The notes: generated from the sequence alone by a model not told the origin. Shown: positions 16,935-27,448, counted from the first letter of the stretch. The stretch is 64,000 nt of DNA from Bacteroidota bacterium (GCA_018818065.1 JAHISV010000012.1:434001-498000); one strand, 5' to 3'. Made by a program: numbers and translations.

Positions 16935-19522
16935 TAAAGAACAAAAACTCGCCACCGCTTTCAGCCAGGTTTTTACTGAGTTTATTCGCCAGGTTTAGTA
17001 ACGAATACTCCCTTCTTGGGGATATGGATGAGGAATATTATGATCTGGCTAACCTAAAGTGTGCTTCATTCGCAAAAAGATGGTATTGGAGAAGCTTTGC
17101 AAAAATACTCCCCCAACTAATATTTCAATCAATGATATGGAGAATTTCCATGTTTCGAAACTATTACAAAATAGCCATACGAAATCTTTATAAAAATTTG
17201 AGCAGCTCATTTATTAATATTTTCGGTTTAACAATCGGGATGGCTTGTACAATCTTCATCTTTTTATGGATTCAGGATGAGTATAATTACGATTCTTTTC
17301 ATTCAAATAGTAACGAATTGGTGAGAATTGTACAAAACCAGGTCTATTCGGATGGAACGGATTATCAAGTTGCTGTAACTCCGGATGAAATTGGACCGGC
17401 ACTTGTTAAAGACTATCCTGAAATAGTAAATTGCAGCAGGTTTAGACCATACAGCAAATCCCTAATATCCACAGGTGATAAAAAGTTTTATGAAACGGGA
17501 TTATGTTTTGCCGATCCTTCATTTTTTACAATGTTTTCCTGGCAGTTTATTGATGGTACTCCCAAGGAAGCACTTTCAAACCCCCACTCCATAGTAATCA
17601 CAGAGAAAATCGCTTCCAAATATTTTCCAAATGAGAGTGCGATTGGAAAAACAATGACACTAAATAATAGCTCTGAGTTCATAGTAACAGGAGTAATTAA
17701 AAATGTGCCGGCCAATTCACATTTGCAATTTGAACTTGCAGGAAATTTTGAAAGAATGGTTACTGAATTCGGATGGAATAACGGTTGGTTTAATAATAAC
17801 TTTTATACTTATGCCCAACTACAACCGGGCACTGACATAAATATTATCAACGAAAAAGTGAAATATTACATAAAGAAGATTGATGAGGAATCAACTACTG
17901 AATTTTCCTTACAGCCATTACGGGACATTCACTTAAAATCCGACTATTCGATTGATTTAACAGGACACAGTGAAAATGGGGAAATATATATTACTTTCTT
18001 TTCTATTATTGCCATTTTTGTACTGAGTATCGCTTGCATAAATTTTATGAATCTAACAACTGCCCAATCAACAAAACGGTTAAAAGAAATTGGTGTGCGA
18101 AAGGTTAATGGTGCCTTAAGAAGAGATATAGCCGCACAATTTTTCAGCGAGGCCTTGCTCGCAGCCTTTTTAGCATCATTACTTTCAAATATTCTCGTTG
18201 TCCTTCTTCTCCCCTCCTTTAATTCTTTAACTGGAAAATCATTCGAGATAAATGTTTTGATTAGTTCAAACGTAACTATCATTATTTTTCTAATAGCAAT
18301 CATCACCGGAATTCTGTCTGGTATCTACCCGGCAATATATCTTTCATCCTTCCATCCGATTAAAGTTTTGAAAGGAATTAAGTCCGGCAGTTCCTCAAAG
18401 TCTTATCTCAGAAGAATTCTTATTGTAACTCAATTTTCACTATCACTTATTCTTATAATTGGTACACTTGTTGTTTTTTCACAACTGGAATACATGCAAA
18501 ATTCTAATCTGGGTTATGAAAAGGAACATATAGTTTATTTTAGAAAAAATGCTGGCATAACGGATAATTACGATGCTTTTAAGACAGAATTAAAAAAAGA
18601 TCCAAATATTCTAAACGTAACAACCTCAAATTCATTAATGAGTTATACAGTTAATTCATTCGGCGGGCTTAAGTGGGAAGGGAAAGATCCTGAAGATATG
18701 GTTTTGATTTATCGTAAGTCTGCTGATTACGACTTTATTAACACATTTGGTATGGAAATTATTGAAGGTCGCGATTTTTCCAAGGACATTACAACTGATG
18801 CCGGCTCAGCCTTCATTGTGAACGAAGAAGCCGTGAAGCTTATGAATATGAAAAAGCCAATTGGTAAATGGATAAAATTCTTTGGTAAGTACGAGGGTTC
18901 AATAATAGGTGTAGTTAAGAATTTTCATTATAAATCACTCCATGAGAAAATAGAACCTCTATTGGTAATGATTAATCCTGAATGGGACAGATATGTTTTC
19001 GTAAAAGTAAACTCAAAAAACATTTCTGAATCACTTGCCTCCATTGAGAAAGTCCACAACACTTTTAATAAGGAATATCCTTTTGAATTTACTTTCCTTG
19101 ATGATGATGTAAACACACTATATGAGACAGAAGTCAGGACAAAAAATATTTTTCAAATCTTTACGTCCCTTGGAATATTTATTTCTTCAGTTGGGCTACT
19201 TGGACTGATCACTTTTGCTGCAGAGCAAAGAGTAAAGGAGATTGGTATCAGAAAAGTTCTGGGATCATCTATTTCAGGAATTGTAGCACTCCTTACAAAA
19301 GAATTCCTGATCCTTGTGACGATATCAAATATTATCGCCTGGCCTCTGGCTTTCTATTTCATGAAAAGCTGGTTGGAAGGGTTCGCCTATCATGTATCAA
19401 TAAATGTTAGTCTTTTTTTTATAGCAGGGATTGCAACAACGACTCTCACATTCTTAACAATATTCTGGAAAACCTTTAATGCTGCAAGGGCTAATCCTGT
19501 AAATAGTCTAAAGTATGAGTAG
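16931..19522 (+). CDS. Prefix-domain ABC transporter permease (MacB/FtsX type), copy 1
   Basis: An 863-residue membrane protein. Residues 1-75 form the short 'permease prefix' segment (PPLSARFLLSLFARFSNEYSL, GDMDEEY). Then come a first helix near 95-115, a MacB-type periplasmic core, an FtsX block of three helices (about 350-490), a second transmembrane/core/FtsX unit, and the typical RVKEIGIRKVLGSS before the last block (about 760-860). Two core-plus-FtsX halves per chain fit the fused type of lipoprotein/peptide export permease. No ATPase gene lies in this operon, so the energising subunit must be elsewhere. Coupled to PadR (4-base overlap) and followed by a paralogue 9 bases on. Confidence 0.87.
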   Translation: MIKNKNSPPLSARFLLSLFARFSNEYSLLGDMDEEYYDLANLKCASFAKRWYWRSFAKILPQLIFQSMIWRISMFRNYYKIAIRNLYKNLSSSFINIFGLTIGMACTIFIFLWIQDEYNYDSFHSNSNELVRIVQNQVYSDGTDYQVAVTPDEIGPALVKDYPEIVNCSRFRPYSKSLISTGDKKFYETGLCFADPSFFTMFSWQFIDGTPKEALSNPHSIVITEKIASKYFPNESAIGKTMTLNNSSEFIVTGVIKNVPANSHLQFELAGNFERMVTEFGWNNGWFNNNFYTYAQLQPGTDINIINEKVKYYIKKIDEESTTEFSLQPLRDIHLKSDYSIDLTGHSENGEIYITFFSIIAIFVLSIACINFMNLTTAQSTKRLKEIGVRKVNGALRRDIAAQFFSEALLAAFLASLLSNILVVLLLPSFNSLTGKSFEINVLISSNVTIIIFLIAIITGILSGIYPAIYLSSFHPIKVLKGIKSGSSSKSYLRRILIVTQFSLSLILIIGTLVVFSQLEYMQNSNLGYEKEHIVYFRKNAGITDNYDAFKTELKKDPNILNVTTSNSLMSYTVNSFGGLKWEGKDPEDMVLIYRKSADYDFINTFGMEIIEGRDFSKDITTDAGSAFIVNEEAVKLMNMKKPIGKWIKFFGKYEGSIIGVVKNFHYKSLHEKIEPLLVMINPEWDRYVFVKVNSKNISESLASIEKVHNTFNKEYPFEFTFLDDDVNTLYETEVRTKNIFQIFTSLGIFISSVGLLGLITFAAEQRVKEIGIRKVLGSSISGIVALLTKEFLILVTISNIIAWPLAFYFMKSWLEGFAYHVSINVSLFFIAGIATTTLTFLTIFWKTFNAARANPVNSLKYE

Positions 19523-19531
19523 GTAATTAAT

Positions 19532-22102
19532 ATGAATCCGTCAAAACCTCCATTTTTTTCGAGAATGCTTCTGAGTTACTTCAGTCGTTTCAGTAACGAG
19601 TATAATCTACTTGGTGATCTTGATGAGGAATACGCAGAACTCGCTAAGATGAAGGGGAAACGTTTTGCACGTAATTGGTACCGGCGAAATTTTTTGCGAA
19701 CAGTACCAATGCTAGTTAAAGAATCACTTCTTTGGAGTTTATCAATGTTTGAGAATTATGTAAAAATCGCCTTAAGAAATCTATATAAGAATAAGAGTAT
19801 TTCTTTCATTAACATTTTCGGATTGGCTATTGGAATGACATGTGCTATCCTGATATTTATGTGGGTACAAGGTCAGTTGAGTTATAACCAGTTCCAGGAG
19901 AAGAAAGAAAACATCTACCGAATGGAAACTGATACCTGGGTAGTGTTAGCCCCCATCATGGCAGAAATACCAAAGGGCTTTCCTGAGGTTGAAGAAGTCG
20001 TAAGATTCTATTTCTGGTGGGAACCGACTATCAAGTACGAGGAGAAAACATTTACTGTAACTGACGTTGCCTTGTGCGATAGTAATGTATTCAGAATGTT
20101 TGATTTTGATTTTATTTTGGGTGATCCTGAAACAGCACTTACGGCGCCAAATTCAATCATTCTTACTGAATCAATTTCCAAAAAACTTTTTGGGAACGAA
20201 AACCCTATGGGACAAAAAGTCATTATCTCCAGCGATGACGAATATATGGTATCAGCAGTAGTGCGGGATGTTGAAAAACTGCACATGAAAATAAACGCGT
20301 TCATTTCTGTAATGGATGTTGTTCGGGATGATCCTGAAAGCGATTTTCTAACTTCTCGTTCCCATAACTTTGATGTTTATGTTCTTACAAAAGATGGAAT
20401 TAATGTTCAATCGTTGGTTGAAAAAATTAACATCCGGGGTGCTGAAGAATTTGAATACCCTGATAAAAATTTTCTTCTCCGACCGTTTGATGATATTTAC
20501 TTCAATAATGATCTTGCACACGAGAATAACACACAGCATGGCAACATGGATATGATAGTGGTTTTTTCAATAATAGCAATATTAATTCTCTTAATTGCCT
20601 GCATCAACTTCGTAAATCTTACAGTTGCAAAAACCAGCATTCGCGAAAAGGAGATTGCAATAAGAAAAGTAGTTGGAGCCAAACAATCCTCCCTTCAAAA
20701 GCAATTTTTTGGTGAGACTTTTTTTATTGTATTTCTTTCGTTTCTTCTCGCTATGTTTTCTGTATATCTTTTACTACCGCAGTTTAATGATCTGACAAGT
20801 GAGCGAATTTCCTTTGAGTTAATTGACCTGCATTTTGTTTTTGTGCTGTTAGGAGTAATATTTTTTGCTGCATTTGTTTCCGGTATTTATCCATCCTTCT
20901 ACTTATCGGTTTTGAAACCCGTACTTATTCTTAAAGGGAAATCCGAAAATGGTGTAAAGGGGAATTCTTTAAGCAAAGTACTTATCGCCTTTCAGTTTGC
21001 TATTGCAATATTCTTGATAATTACAACACTTACTGTAGTTGATCAACTTAATTTTATGCAAACTGCCGATTTAGGAATTGACGATGATCAAATGTTAACA
21101 ACTACACTTAGGGGGGAGAACTTCAGTGGCAGTGCTGAAAACAGAATTGCCCGAAAAAAACTTTTTAAAGAAAGGATAATGCAACATCCGGCAATTTCAG
21201 GAGTAACTTATGTAACACAACTGCCCGGAAAAATCACCAATACCTGGAATTGGTACGTTGAAAATGAGGCGGAAAGAACGCCTTTAAATGTGATCAATTC
21301 CAATCCTGATTTTGTTGATGTAATGGGATTAAAATTACTCGAGGGCCGAACTCATTCATTTGATATAAAATCTGATTATGCCCACGACCCGGAGGCGAGA
21401 AAATTTGTAGTTAACGAAACAGCTGTAAAAGCCCTGGGACTGGAGAACCCTGTTGATAGAATAATTAATGGTGGTGGAATTCAAATTATTGGTGTGGTTG
21501 CTGATTTTCATTTTAATTCATTACATACCAAGATTGGGCCACTTGGCATCTGTTGGAATAAATGGCCAGGGCGTGCCTGTATAAAGATTAGTGGGAAGGA
21601 CATAAACTCAGCAATGGCACATATAGAAAAAGTATATCGTGAATTTTGTCCGGGAGTAGGGTTTGAATATAGTTTTCTTGATGAATCATTTGCAAAAGAG
21701 TACGAGACCGAACAAAGACTTGAAAGCCTTCTCTCCTATTTTGTAGGGGTTGCCATTACACTCTCATGCTTAGGACTTTTTGCTCTTACAGCTTTCATGG
21801 CTGAAAGAAGAATAAAAGAAATAGGAATCAGAAAAGTTCTTGGCTCTTCAAATTCAGGTATAATTTTACTTTTAGCGCAGTCCTTTTTACGCTGGATAGT
21901 TCTTGCTAATGTTATAGCATGGCCTGTTGCATATTTTGTGCTTGATAACTGGTTACAAGACTATGCTTATAGAATAGGGATTAGTCTCGTAACTTTTACA
22001 GGTGGCACTTTGCTCTCACTCGCCATCGCCATGATAACAATCTCTTATCAGGCTCTAAAAGCCGCATCACTTAATCCGGCTGTTTCATTAAAAATGGAAT
22101 AG
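19532..22102 (+). CDS. Prefix-domain ABC transporter permease (MacB/FtsX type), copy 2
   Basis: An 856-residue paralogue of the preceding gene. It has the same N-terminal prefix (MLLSYFSRFSNEYNLLGDLDEEY), a first helix near 97-115, MacB-like core domains, an FtsX block with IREKEIAIRKVVGAK around 369-383, and a second with RIKEIGIRKVLGSS near 770. It probably forms a heterodimer with copy 1 or duplicates its function. Substrate unknown. The gene ends before a GC-rich hairpin, and the next gene is on the opposite strand. Confidence 0.87.
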   Translation: MNPSKPPFFSRMLLSYFSRFSNEYNLLGDLDEEYAELAKMKGKRFARNWYRRNFLRTVPMLVKESLLWSLSMFENYVKIALRNLYKNKSISFINIFGLAIGMTCAILIFMWVQGQLSYNQFQEKKENIYRMETDTWVVLAPIMAEIPKGFPEVEEVVRFYFWWEPTIKYEEKTFTVTDVALCDSNVFRMFDFDFILGDPETALTAPNSIILTESISKKLFGNENPMGQKVIISSDDEYMVSAVVRDVEKLHMKINAFISVMDVVRDDPESDFLTSRSHNFDVYVLTKDGINVQSLVEKINIRGAEEFEYPDKNFLLRPFDDIYFNNDLAHENNTQHGNMDMIVVFSIIAILILLIACINFVNLTVAKTSIREKEIAIRKVVGAKQSSLQKQFFGETFFIVFLSFLLAMFSVYLLLPQFNDLTSERISFELIDLHFVFVLLGVIFFAAFVSGIYPSFYLSVLKPVLILKGKSENGVKGNSLSKVLIAFQFAIAIFLIITTLTVVDQLNFMQTADLGIDDDQMLTTTLRGENFSGSAENRIARKKLFKERIMQHPAISGVTYVTQLPGKITNTWNWYVENEAERTPLNVINSNPDFVDVMGLKLLEGRTHSFDIKSDYAHDPEARKFVVNETAVKALGLENPVDRIINGGGIQIIGVVADFHFNSLHTKIGPLGICWNKWPGRACIKISGKDINSAMAHIEKVYREFCPGVGFEYSFLDESFAKEYETEQRLESLLSYFVGVAITLSCLGLFALTAFMAERRIKEIGIRKVLGSSNSGIILLLAQSFLRWIVLANVIAWPVAYFVLDNWLQDYAYRIGISLVTFTGGTLLSLAIAMITISYQALKAASLNPAVSLKME

Positions 22103-22120
22103 GTCACAATCGTATTCAAT

Positions 22121-22149
22121 ATACCCGGGAGTTGGTTCTCTCCGGGTAT
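22121..22149 (+). terminator. Hairpin ending the PadR/permease operon
   Basis: ATACCCGGGAG pairs with CTCTCCGGGTAT (one bulged T) around a six-base loop, 18 bases after the permease stop. No T-run follows, so it is a terminator-like hairpin rather than a canonical one. Confidence 0.55.
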
Positions 22150-22221
22150 GATTAAACGGGGACGAAGGACTCAGCAAAAGAAACTTCACTTAAAGTAATT
22201 ATATTCCATTCTTTCATTATC

Positions 22222-22617
22222 TTACACGAGACCCAGTTCTTTTATTGTTTGTACTATTTTCATTTTCGAAATAGGTTTAACCAGATAGGAAGTGCATCCT
22301 CCCTTATTAAAAGCATCCATTACATCCTTTGGTGTATCAAGAGCGGTGATCATAATTATCTTAGCTTCATCTTTGGGGAGAATATTAGCTTTAGCCTCTT
22401 TATCTCTTATAATTGAAAGCGCCTCTTTGCCATCCATTTCAGGCATCATAACATCCAGGCAGATAAGATCGTAGGGGAGACCTTCTTCAGAAGCAAGAGT
22501 AAAAGCCTCCACAGCTTCCTTACCGTTAACAGCCACTTCACAAATCCCATAGGGGGCTAACATTTTTTGCAGAACCAGTCTGCTTACAAAGTCGTCTTCA
22601 ACAACAAGTGATTTCAT
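22222..22617 (-). CDS. Single-domain response regulator (CheY-like)
   Basis: About 131 residues counted from ATG 22617 (MKSLVVEDDF), chosen because receivers normally begin right at the first strand; ATG 22629 is four codons longer. The fold markers are the acidic pair in VVEDD, the phospho-acceptor Asp in ICLDVMMP, Thr in MITALD, and Lys in YLVKP. There is no output domain. It lies 50 bases downstream of a REC-PAS-kinase gene and ends the signalling run, so it is probably the phospho-target of that kinase or of CheA. Confidence 0.85.
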   Translation of the reverse strand: MKSLVVEDDFVSRLVLQKMLAPYGICEVAVNGKEAVEAFTLASEEGLPYDLICLDVMMPEMDGKEALSIIRDKEAKANILPKDEAKIIMITALDTPKDVMDAFNKGGCTSYLVKPISKMKIVQTIKELGLV

Positions 22618-22666
22618 GATTTTTCTCATCCTATAATAAGAGATAACTATTTATTTATTAAAAATT

Positions 22667-24565
22667 TTATCCTGCTCTTTTAAATTCAAGCACAAATTGA
22701 AATTTGGTGCCAAAGCCTGGCTCACTCTCAAGCCATATTTTGCCGTTCATTAATTCAACCATTTTTTTTACAATAGAAAGTCCTAGTCCTGAACCGGAAT
22801 ATTTTCTTGTTAATGAACTATCCACCTGAGTAAAACTTTCAAATATCATATCATGTTTTTCTTTAGGAATTCCTATACCCGTATCTTCAATGGTAAAATG
22901 AACTAATTGTTTCTTTTTCCGGACCGACGTAGTTTGTGTTTTTGGAGCCACAATAATTTTAATACTCCCGGCTTCTGTAAATTTAACAGCATTACTCACC
23001 AAATTTGCCATTACCTGTTTTGTTTTTTTTCCATCACCAATAAAAGACTGCGGCAGAGCCTTATCATATTCTAATTCTATTTTAATTCCGCTTCTTCTGG
23101 CCTGAGTCTGGTAAGGCTGAAGTAAATCATCTATATCTTTTCGCAGGTTAAATTCAGACTCTTCAAATATTTCCCGATTATCTTCAATTTTAGAAAAGTC
23201 AAGAAGGTTATTCAACAACTCCAGCAAAGTAAATCCGGACTGTTTCACCATTTCGAGAAATTCCCGCTGTTCCTCATCAAGTTCTGAATCTAGCAGCAGA
23301 TCAGTAAGACCCATTATCCCATTTAAGGGAGTTCTCAGTTCATGACTCATATTTGAAATAAATGTTGACTTTGCTTTGTTAGATGCTTCTGATAATTTTT
23401 TTGCCTCGCGTAACTCATCCTCAATAATTTTTCTGTTGGTAATGTCAAGACAAACGCCAACATACCCGTCAAATTTACCCTCTATGTCGTAGTAAGGATT
23501 ACCAATACAGATAAGCCAGTGATATTGTGCATCAATATTTAAGAGCCTGATTTCAGACTCAAACTTTTCTTCAGCCAGAAAAGCGCTTTCAAATAATTTG
23601 ACGAAGGGCTCTTTATCTTCGGGGTGAATATTATCGAACCATCTTTGGAATATTTGTGATTCAAGACTTCTTCCCGTAAACTCAATCCAGTTCGAATTAA
23701 AGTAGTTGAATTGTTTTTCTCTGTTTGTCCGCCAAATAAGAACCGGGAATTTTTCAAAAATATTCAAGTAAAAATCTTTGGTTGACAATGCAGTCAATTG
23801 ATCATTTCTTCTTTCGGTTACATCTCTGAAAGTAATCACTTTCCCAATTATCGTACCACTTTCATCCTTAAGATCTGATCTTTTTTCTTCAATAGGAATA
23901 TGTATGCCATGTTTTGAAACGAGCATTTTGCTTTCAAATATATTCTTGTATTTTCCTTTCTTCCTAAGCGTGGCAAGATATATCAATCCTTCAACTGAAG
24001 TATCATTATATATATCAAATACCTGATTATAATTTGCGCCCAGGCACTCTTTAGTAGAATAACCCGTTACTTCTTCAGTTGCAGAATTAATAAACTTGAT
24101 GTTACTATTTTGATCTATTGCAACAACGCAATCTCCTATACTGCTTAAGGTTGCTTTGAACCATAATTCACTTTCTTTTAATTTTAACTCAATCCCCTTT
24201 TTATGCAGCGCGATTTCAATTGCACCCATCAGGTCGCGCATATCAAAAGGTTTAACAAGATATCCGTATGGTTCAGTTTCCTTAGCTCTATCAATATATT
24301 TCTTGTCATTTAGTGCCGTCATAAAGATAACAGGAGTACCATACTCCTTCTTTACAATATGTGCGATTTCAATGCCGTCTCTATCACCCTCAATCATTAT
24401 ATCCATTAATATTAAATGAGGTCTGTACTTTTCAATCATCTCCAGGGCAGTAACATCTGAAGGAGCGATGCCTACAACATTATACATAAGTTTCTTAAGC
24501 ATAAGTTGAGTCAGATGCCCAACATTCTTGTCGTCCTCAACTATCAATATATTTGTGATTGCCAT
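22667..24565 (-). CDS. Soluble hybrid: receiver, two PAS domains, histidine kinase
   Basis: A 632-residue protein without membrane segments. An N-terminal receiver (1-122, D55) is followed by PAS 1 (about 135-250), PAS 2 (about 262-378, with the HPEDKEPF motif of PAC segments), HisKA with H408 in HELRTPLNG, and a HATPase domain ending in SGSGLGLSIVKK. An N-terminal receiver on a kinase suggests that it is itself switched by phosphotransfer. It follows cheB by 24 bases and is probably part of the chemosensory operon, linking that pathway to the downstream single receiver. Confidence 0.85.
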   Translation of the reverse strand: MAITNILIVEDDKNVGHLTQLMLKKLMYNVVGIAPSDVTALEMIEKYRPHLILMDIMIEGDRDGIEIAHIVKKEYGTPVIFMTALNDKKYIDRAKETEPYGYLVKPFDMRDLMGAIEIALHKKGIELKLKESELWFKATLSSIGDCVVAIDQNSNIKFINSATEEVTGYSTKECLGANYNQVFDIYNDTSVEGLIYLATLRKKGKYKNIFESKMLVSKHGIHIPIEEKRSDLKDESGTIIGKVITFRDVTERRNDQLTALSTKDFYLNIFEKFPVLIWRTNREKQFNYFNSNWIEFTGRSLESQIFQRWFDNIHPEDKEPFVKLFESAFLAEEKFESEIRLLNIDAQYHWLICIGNPYYDIEGKFDGYVGVCLDITNRKIIEDELREAKKLSEASNKAKSTFISNMSHELRTPLNGIMGLTDLLLDSELDEEQREFLEMVKQSGFTLLELLNNLLDFSKIEDNREIFEESEFNLRKDIDDLLQPYQTQARRSGIKIELEYDKALPQSFIGDGKKTKQVMANLVSNAVKFTEAGSIKIIVAPKTQTTSVRKKKQLVHFTIEDTGIGIPKEKHDMIFESFTQVDSSLTRKYSGSGLGLSIVKKMVELMNGKIWLESEPGFGTKFQFVLEFKRAG

Positions 24566-24589
24566 AATATTCCCGGCTTTAACTGAAAA

Positions 24590-25651
24590 TTAACATTGAT
24601 TAATTACGGCACCCGCTATACTTCCAAGAGGTAATATTTTATTAACTCCCCCAAGCTTCACGGCTTCGTGAGGCATTCCGTAAACAACACAGGTTTTCTC
24701 GTCCTGTGCAATTGTATATGCCCCGGCTTCTTTTAACTCAAGCATACCCTTAGCGCCATCGTCACCCATCCCCGTCATAATAACTCCAACGGCATTTCTG
24801 CCTGCATATCGTGCGGAAGATCTGAATAAAACATCGACCGAAGGACGATGTCTGCTGACGAGTGGTCCATCCTTAATCTCAACATAATATCTTGCGCCGC
24901 TTCTCTTTAAGAGCAAGTGATGATTTCCCGGTGCTATTAGAGCTCTTCCTCTAATTACAGTGTCATTATTCTCCGCTTCTTTCACTGATATTCTGCAAAT
25001 GCTATCCAGCCTTTTTGCAAAGGCAGTTGTAAAGTTCTCTGGCATATGCTGGACAATAACAATACCAGGGGAATCTAACGGAAAGGATTCTAAAAATATT
25101 CTCAAGGCTTCTGTGCCACCCGTAGATGCCCCAACAACAACTACTTTCTCTGTTGTCTGAAGCATTGCCTTGCTTGTATGTTTCGCCATAATAACGTCTG
25201 CAGACAACTTGGGTTCGACATCAATCTTGCGAACGGAATATTTCCTGATGTTAACTTGAGCAGCGGCTTTAACAACATCACATATATGTATTCTGGATTC
25301 TTCTAAAAATTGTTTTGTCCCAAGACGAGGTTTAGTAATAATTTCCACGGCTCCATATTCGAGGGCTTTCAAGGCGGTTGCAGATCCATCACTGGTAAGA
25401 CTTGAACAAATGACAACTGGTATTGGATGTTGGGTCATAATCTTCTGAAGAAAAGTTATTCCATCCATGTTGGGCATTTCCACATCAAGAGTGATTACAT
25501 CAGGAATCTCATCTTTTATTTTGGTAACAGCCATCAAAGGATCAGTCGCAGTTCCCATTATTTCAATACCAGGATCCGAGGATAATAATTCCGATAATGT
25601 CTGCCTTACTATGGCAGAATCGTCTACAATAAGCACTCTAATTTTTTTCAT
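24590..25651 (-). CDS. cheB: Chemotaxis protein-glutamate methylesterase/deamidase CheB
   Basis: A 353-residue protein: receiver (1-120, phospho-acceptor D56) and C-terminal methylesterase domain (about 165-350) with the Ser-His-Asp triad visible as GASTGG (S176), [13 protein letters not shown] (H202) and [10 protein letters not shown] (D298). It removes methyl groups from chemoreceptors when phosphorylated by CheA. The ATG at 25651 lies inside the end of cheD (14-base overlap), so the two are translationally coupled. Confidence 0.96.
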   Translation of the reverse strand: MKKIRVLIVDDSAIVRQTLSELLSSDPGIEIMGTATDPLMAVTKIKDEIPDVITLDVEMPNMDGITFLQKIMTQHPIPVVICSSLTSDGSATALKALEYGAVEIITKPRLGTKQFLEESRIHICDVVKAAAQVNIRKYSVRKIDVEPKLSADVIMAKHTSKAMLQTTEKVVVVGASTGGTEALRIFLESFPLDSPGIVIVQHMPENFTTAFAKRLDSICRISVKEAENNDTVIRGRALIAPGNHHLLLKRSGARYYVEIKDGPLVSRHRPSVDVLFRSSARYAGRNAVGVIMTGMGDDGAKGMLELKEAGAYTIAQDEKTCVVYGMPHEAVKLGGVNKILPLGSIAGAVINQC

Positions 25652-26150
25652 TGTTCTTAAGCCTGTTTAAGAATATTTCACCGGTTTTTGAGCGGAAGAA
25701 TAGTTTTCTTCCCCTTTCTCCACCAACATCCGAAGCAGCGATTTTTATATTGAATTCACTTATTGTCTTGGTTGCTGAATTAATATTCTGACTTCCTACC
25801 GTGTTAATTTTTACCATACCCGAAACAGTTTGTAAAACGTCAGCTCCGCCAAATAGCTTTAATTCAATTTCTTCGTTGCTGATTCCCTTTTCATTAAATT
25901 TCTTAATCATATTTTTGATTGTGCAATCCACATATTTATAGGGATCCAAACAAACGCTGCAGTTATCATGGGGTTCTTTACATGCAGGCAACTGACAATG
26001 AGAAATGCCGCTATAGTGGTTAATTCTACAATGCATGGAAATAGAAACACACGAACCCAAAACAGTTGAAACAACAATATCCTTGTCACTATAACATATT
26101 TCACCCGGGTGAAGATAAACGATTGGAAGATTTTTGAAATCGGGTTTCAA
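25638..26150 (-). CDS. cheD: Chemoreceptor glutamine deamidase CheD
   Basis: A 170-residue protein with the CheD signature [12 protein letters not shown]; the catalytic cysteine is C34 and the histidine H51 in ISHCQLP. It deamidates receptor glutamines. The start is TTG at 26150, overlapping the cheR stop (ATTGA) with AGGAAGG just upstream; no ATG is available before residue 39. It overlaps cheB by 14 bases. Confidence 0.92.
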   Translation of the reverse strand: MKPDFKNLPIVYLHPGEICYSDKDIVVSTVLGSCVSISMHCRINHYSGISHCQLPACKEPHDNCSVCLDPYKYVDCTIKNMIKKFNEKGISNEEIELKLFGGADVLQTVSGMVKINTVGSQNINSATKTISEFNIKIAASDVGGERGRKLFFRSKTGEIFLNRLKNNEKN

Positions 26151-27001
26151 TTTACCTTCCTATATGTACTTGCTGCCAATTGGGTTAAGGGTAAATTCAT
26201 ATTGAAAATAGACTCAGAGTGACCGAGGAATAAATATCCACCCGGATTTATATAGCTAACAAGCTTTGCAATAAGTTTGTCCTGGGTTGCTTTATCAAAA
26301 TAAATAATAACATTTCGGCAAAAAATAATATCGAATGTATCATTAATTCCAAAATCATCATCCATAAAATTAAGCCAGCGGAATTCAATCATCTGTCTCA
26401 GAGCAGGGATAACTCTGACCATTTTTTTACTTTTATCTTTACTTCTCAAAAAATACTTTTTTAGTAAATCCTGAGGTATCGGTGTTGTTCTGTTGTCCTC
26501 ATAAATAGCGGATGCAGCCTTTTGCAATACACGGGTAGAAATGTCAGTAGCTAAAATGCTATAGGTATAACGTGGAACTGATTTAGCAAACTCGCTTAAA
26601 ACTATTGTTAAGGTATACGGTTCCTCACCCGTTGAACATCCGGCACTCCAAATCTTTAGTGGGCGTTGAACACCAGCCCCGGTCATATTTTTTAATTCCG
26701 GAAGAGCATTCCGTGAAAGGAAGGTAAACTGGTTGGGCTCCCTGAAAAAATCTGTTTTATTTGTTGTAATAACATCAACCATGTTTGTAATTTCGGCGGC
26801 ACTGCCGTCCTTCGAAAAAAGGAATTCGCAGTACTCATTGTATGAACTCATTTCAAGGTCTCTCAATCTCTTGCGAAGTCTCGCTTCTACCATGGTCTTT
26901 TTAGTCTCTGGCATTTTTATGCCGACTTCATTATATATAAAAGTGCTCAGCCTTTCGAAATCACTTTTTGATAAAGTTTCCTGATTATTATCTTTGAACA
27001 T
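26147..27001 (-). CDS. cheR: Chemotaxis protein methyltransferase CheR
   Basis: A 284-residue protein with an N-terminal helical domain (about 10-80) and the SAM-dependent methyltransferase domain, marked by WSAGCSTGEEPYTL (about 118-131) and FDIIFCRNVIIYFD (about 224-237). It methylates glutamates on the MCPs. AAGGTAGAGAAA precedes the ATG. It is directly downstream of a solitary cheR N-terminal fragment and overlaps cheD by four bases. Confidence 0.95.
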   Translation of the reverse strand: MFKDNNQETLSKSDFERLSTFIYNEVGIKMPETKKTMVEARLRKRLRDLEMSSYNEYCEFLFSKDGSAAEITNMVDVITTNKTDFFREPNQFTFLSRNALPELKNMTGAGVQRPLKIWSAGCSTGEEPYTLTIVLSEFAKSVPRYTYSILATDISTRVLQKAASAIYEDNRTTPIPQDLLKKYFLRSKDKSKKMVRVIPALRQMIEFRWLNFMDDDFGINDTFDIIFCRNVIIYFDKATQDKLIAKLVSYINPGGYLFLGHSESIFNMNLPLTQLAASTYRKVN

Positions 27002-27121
27002 TTTCTCTACCTTATATATGATTCTTTTTTACATCTATCCGATCTTGATTATTATAAAACCTGGCACTGTTCGGTTCTAATGCCACATAGTTTAAAACAC
27101 AATTAAAATGAATATTGACTC

Positions 27122-27382
27122 TCATTGTACCAATCCAATTACTGTTGTAATGACACTTACCATATGTGTTACTTCTTCCTTTGTGCCTCTCTTTGAAAAG
27201 AGATAATCGCAGTAATCATCAAAAGAAAATATTCCCCTTTGGGCAAACCATTGTTTTAAATGGTATGCTGCCTGAATTTTCAGAGAACCGGACATTTGTA
27301 TACCGCTCTCCTCACAAATTATACAAACCAATTCCTGAAAAGCAGAATCTTCAATCACCTCAATACATTTATTATTTTCCAT
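27122..27382 (-). pseudogene. Solitary CheR N-terminal-domain fragment
   Basis: 86 residues that align with the first 80 or so of the neighbouring CheR (FDDYCDYLFSKRGTKEEVTH against NEYCEFLFSKDGSAAEITN). They stop at VITTVIGLVQ, where CheR continues VITTNKTDFFREP into the catalytic domain. The 120 bases downstream hold no recognisable methyltransferase sequence in any frame. It is either a truncated cheR duplicate or a retained receptor-binding domain; the intact reading frame and normal start leave the second open. Confidence 0.65.
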
Positions 27383-27402
27383 TTGGCACCATCTCTTTTA
27401 AT

Positions 27403-27434
27403 ACTACGCACACTATTACTTTAGTGTGCGTAGT
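27403..27434 (-). terminator. Strong hairpin between the MCP gene and the CheR fragment
   Basis: A perfect 13-bp stem (ACTACGCACACTA / TAGTGTGCGTAGT) with a six-base loop, 15 bases after the MCP stop. No T-run follows on either strand, so it may attenuate transcription or protect the upstream mRNA rather than end it. Confidence 0.5.
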
Positions 27435-27448
27435 TAAATAAATATTTA

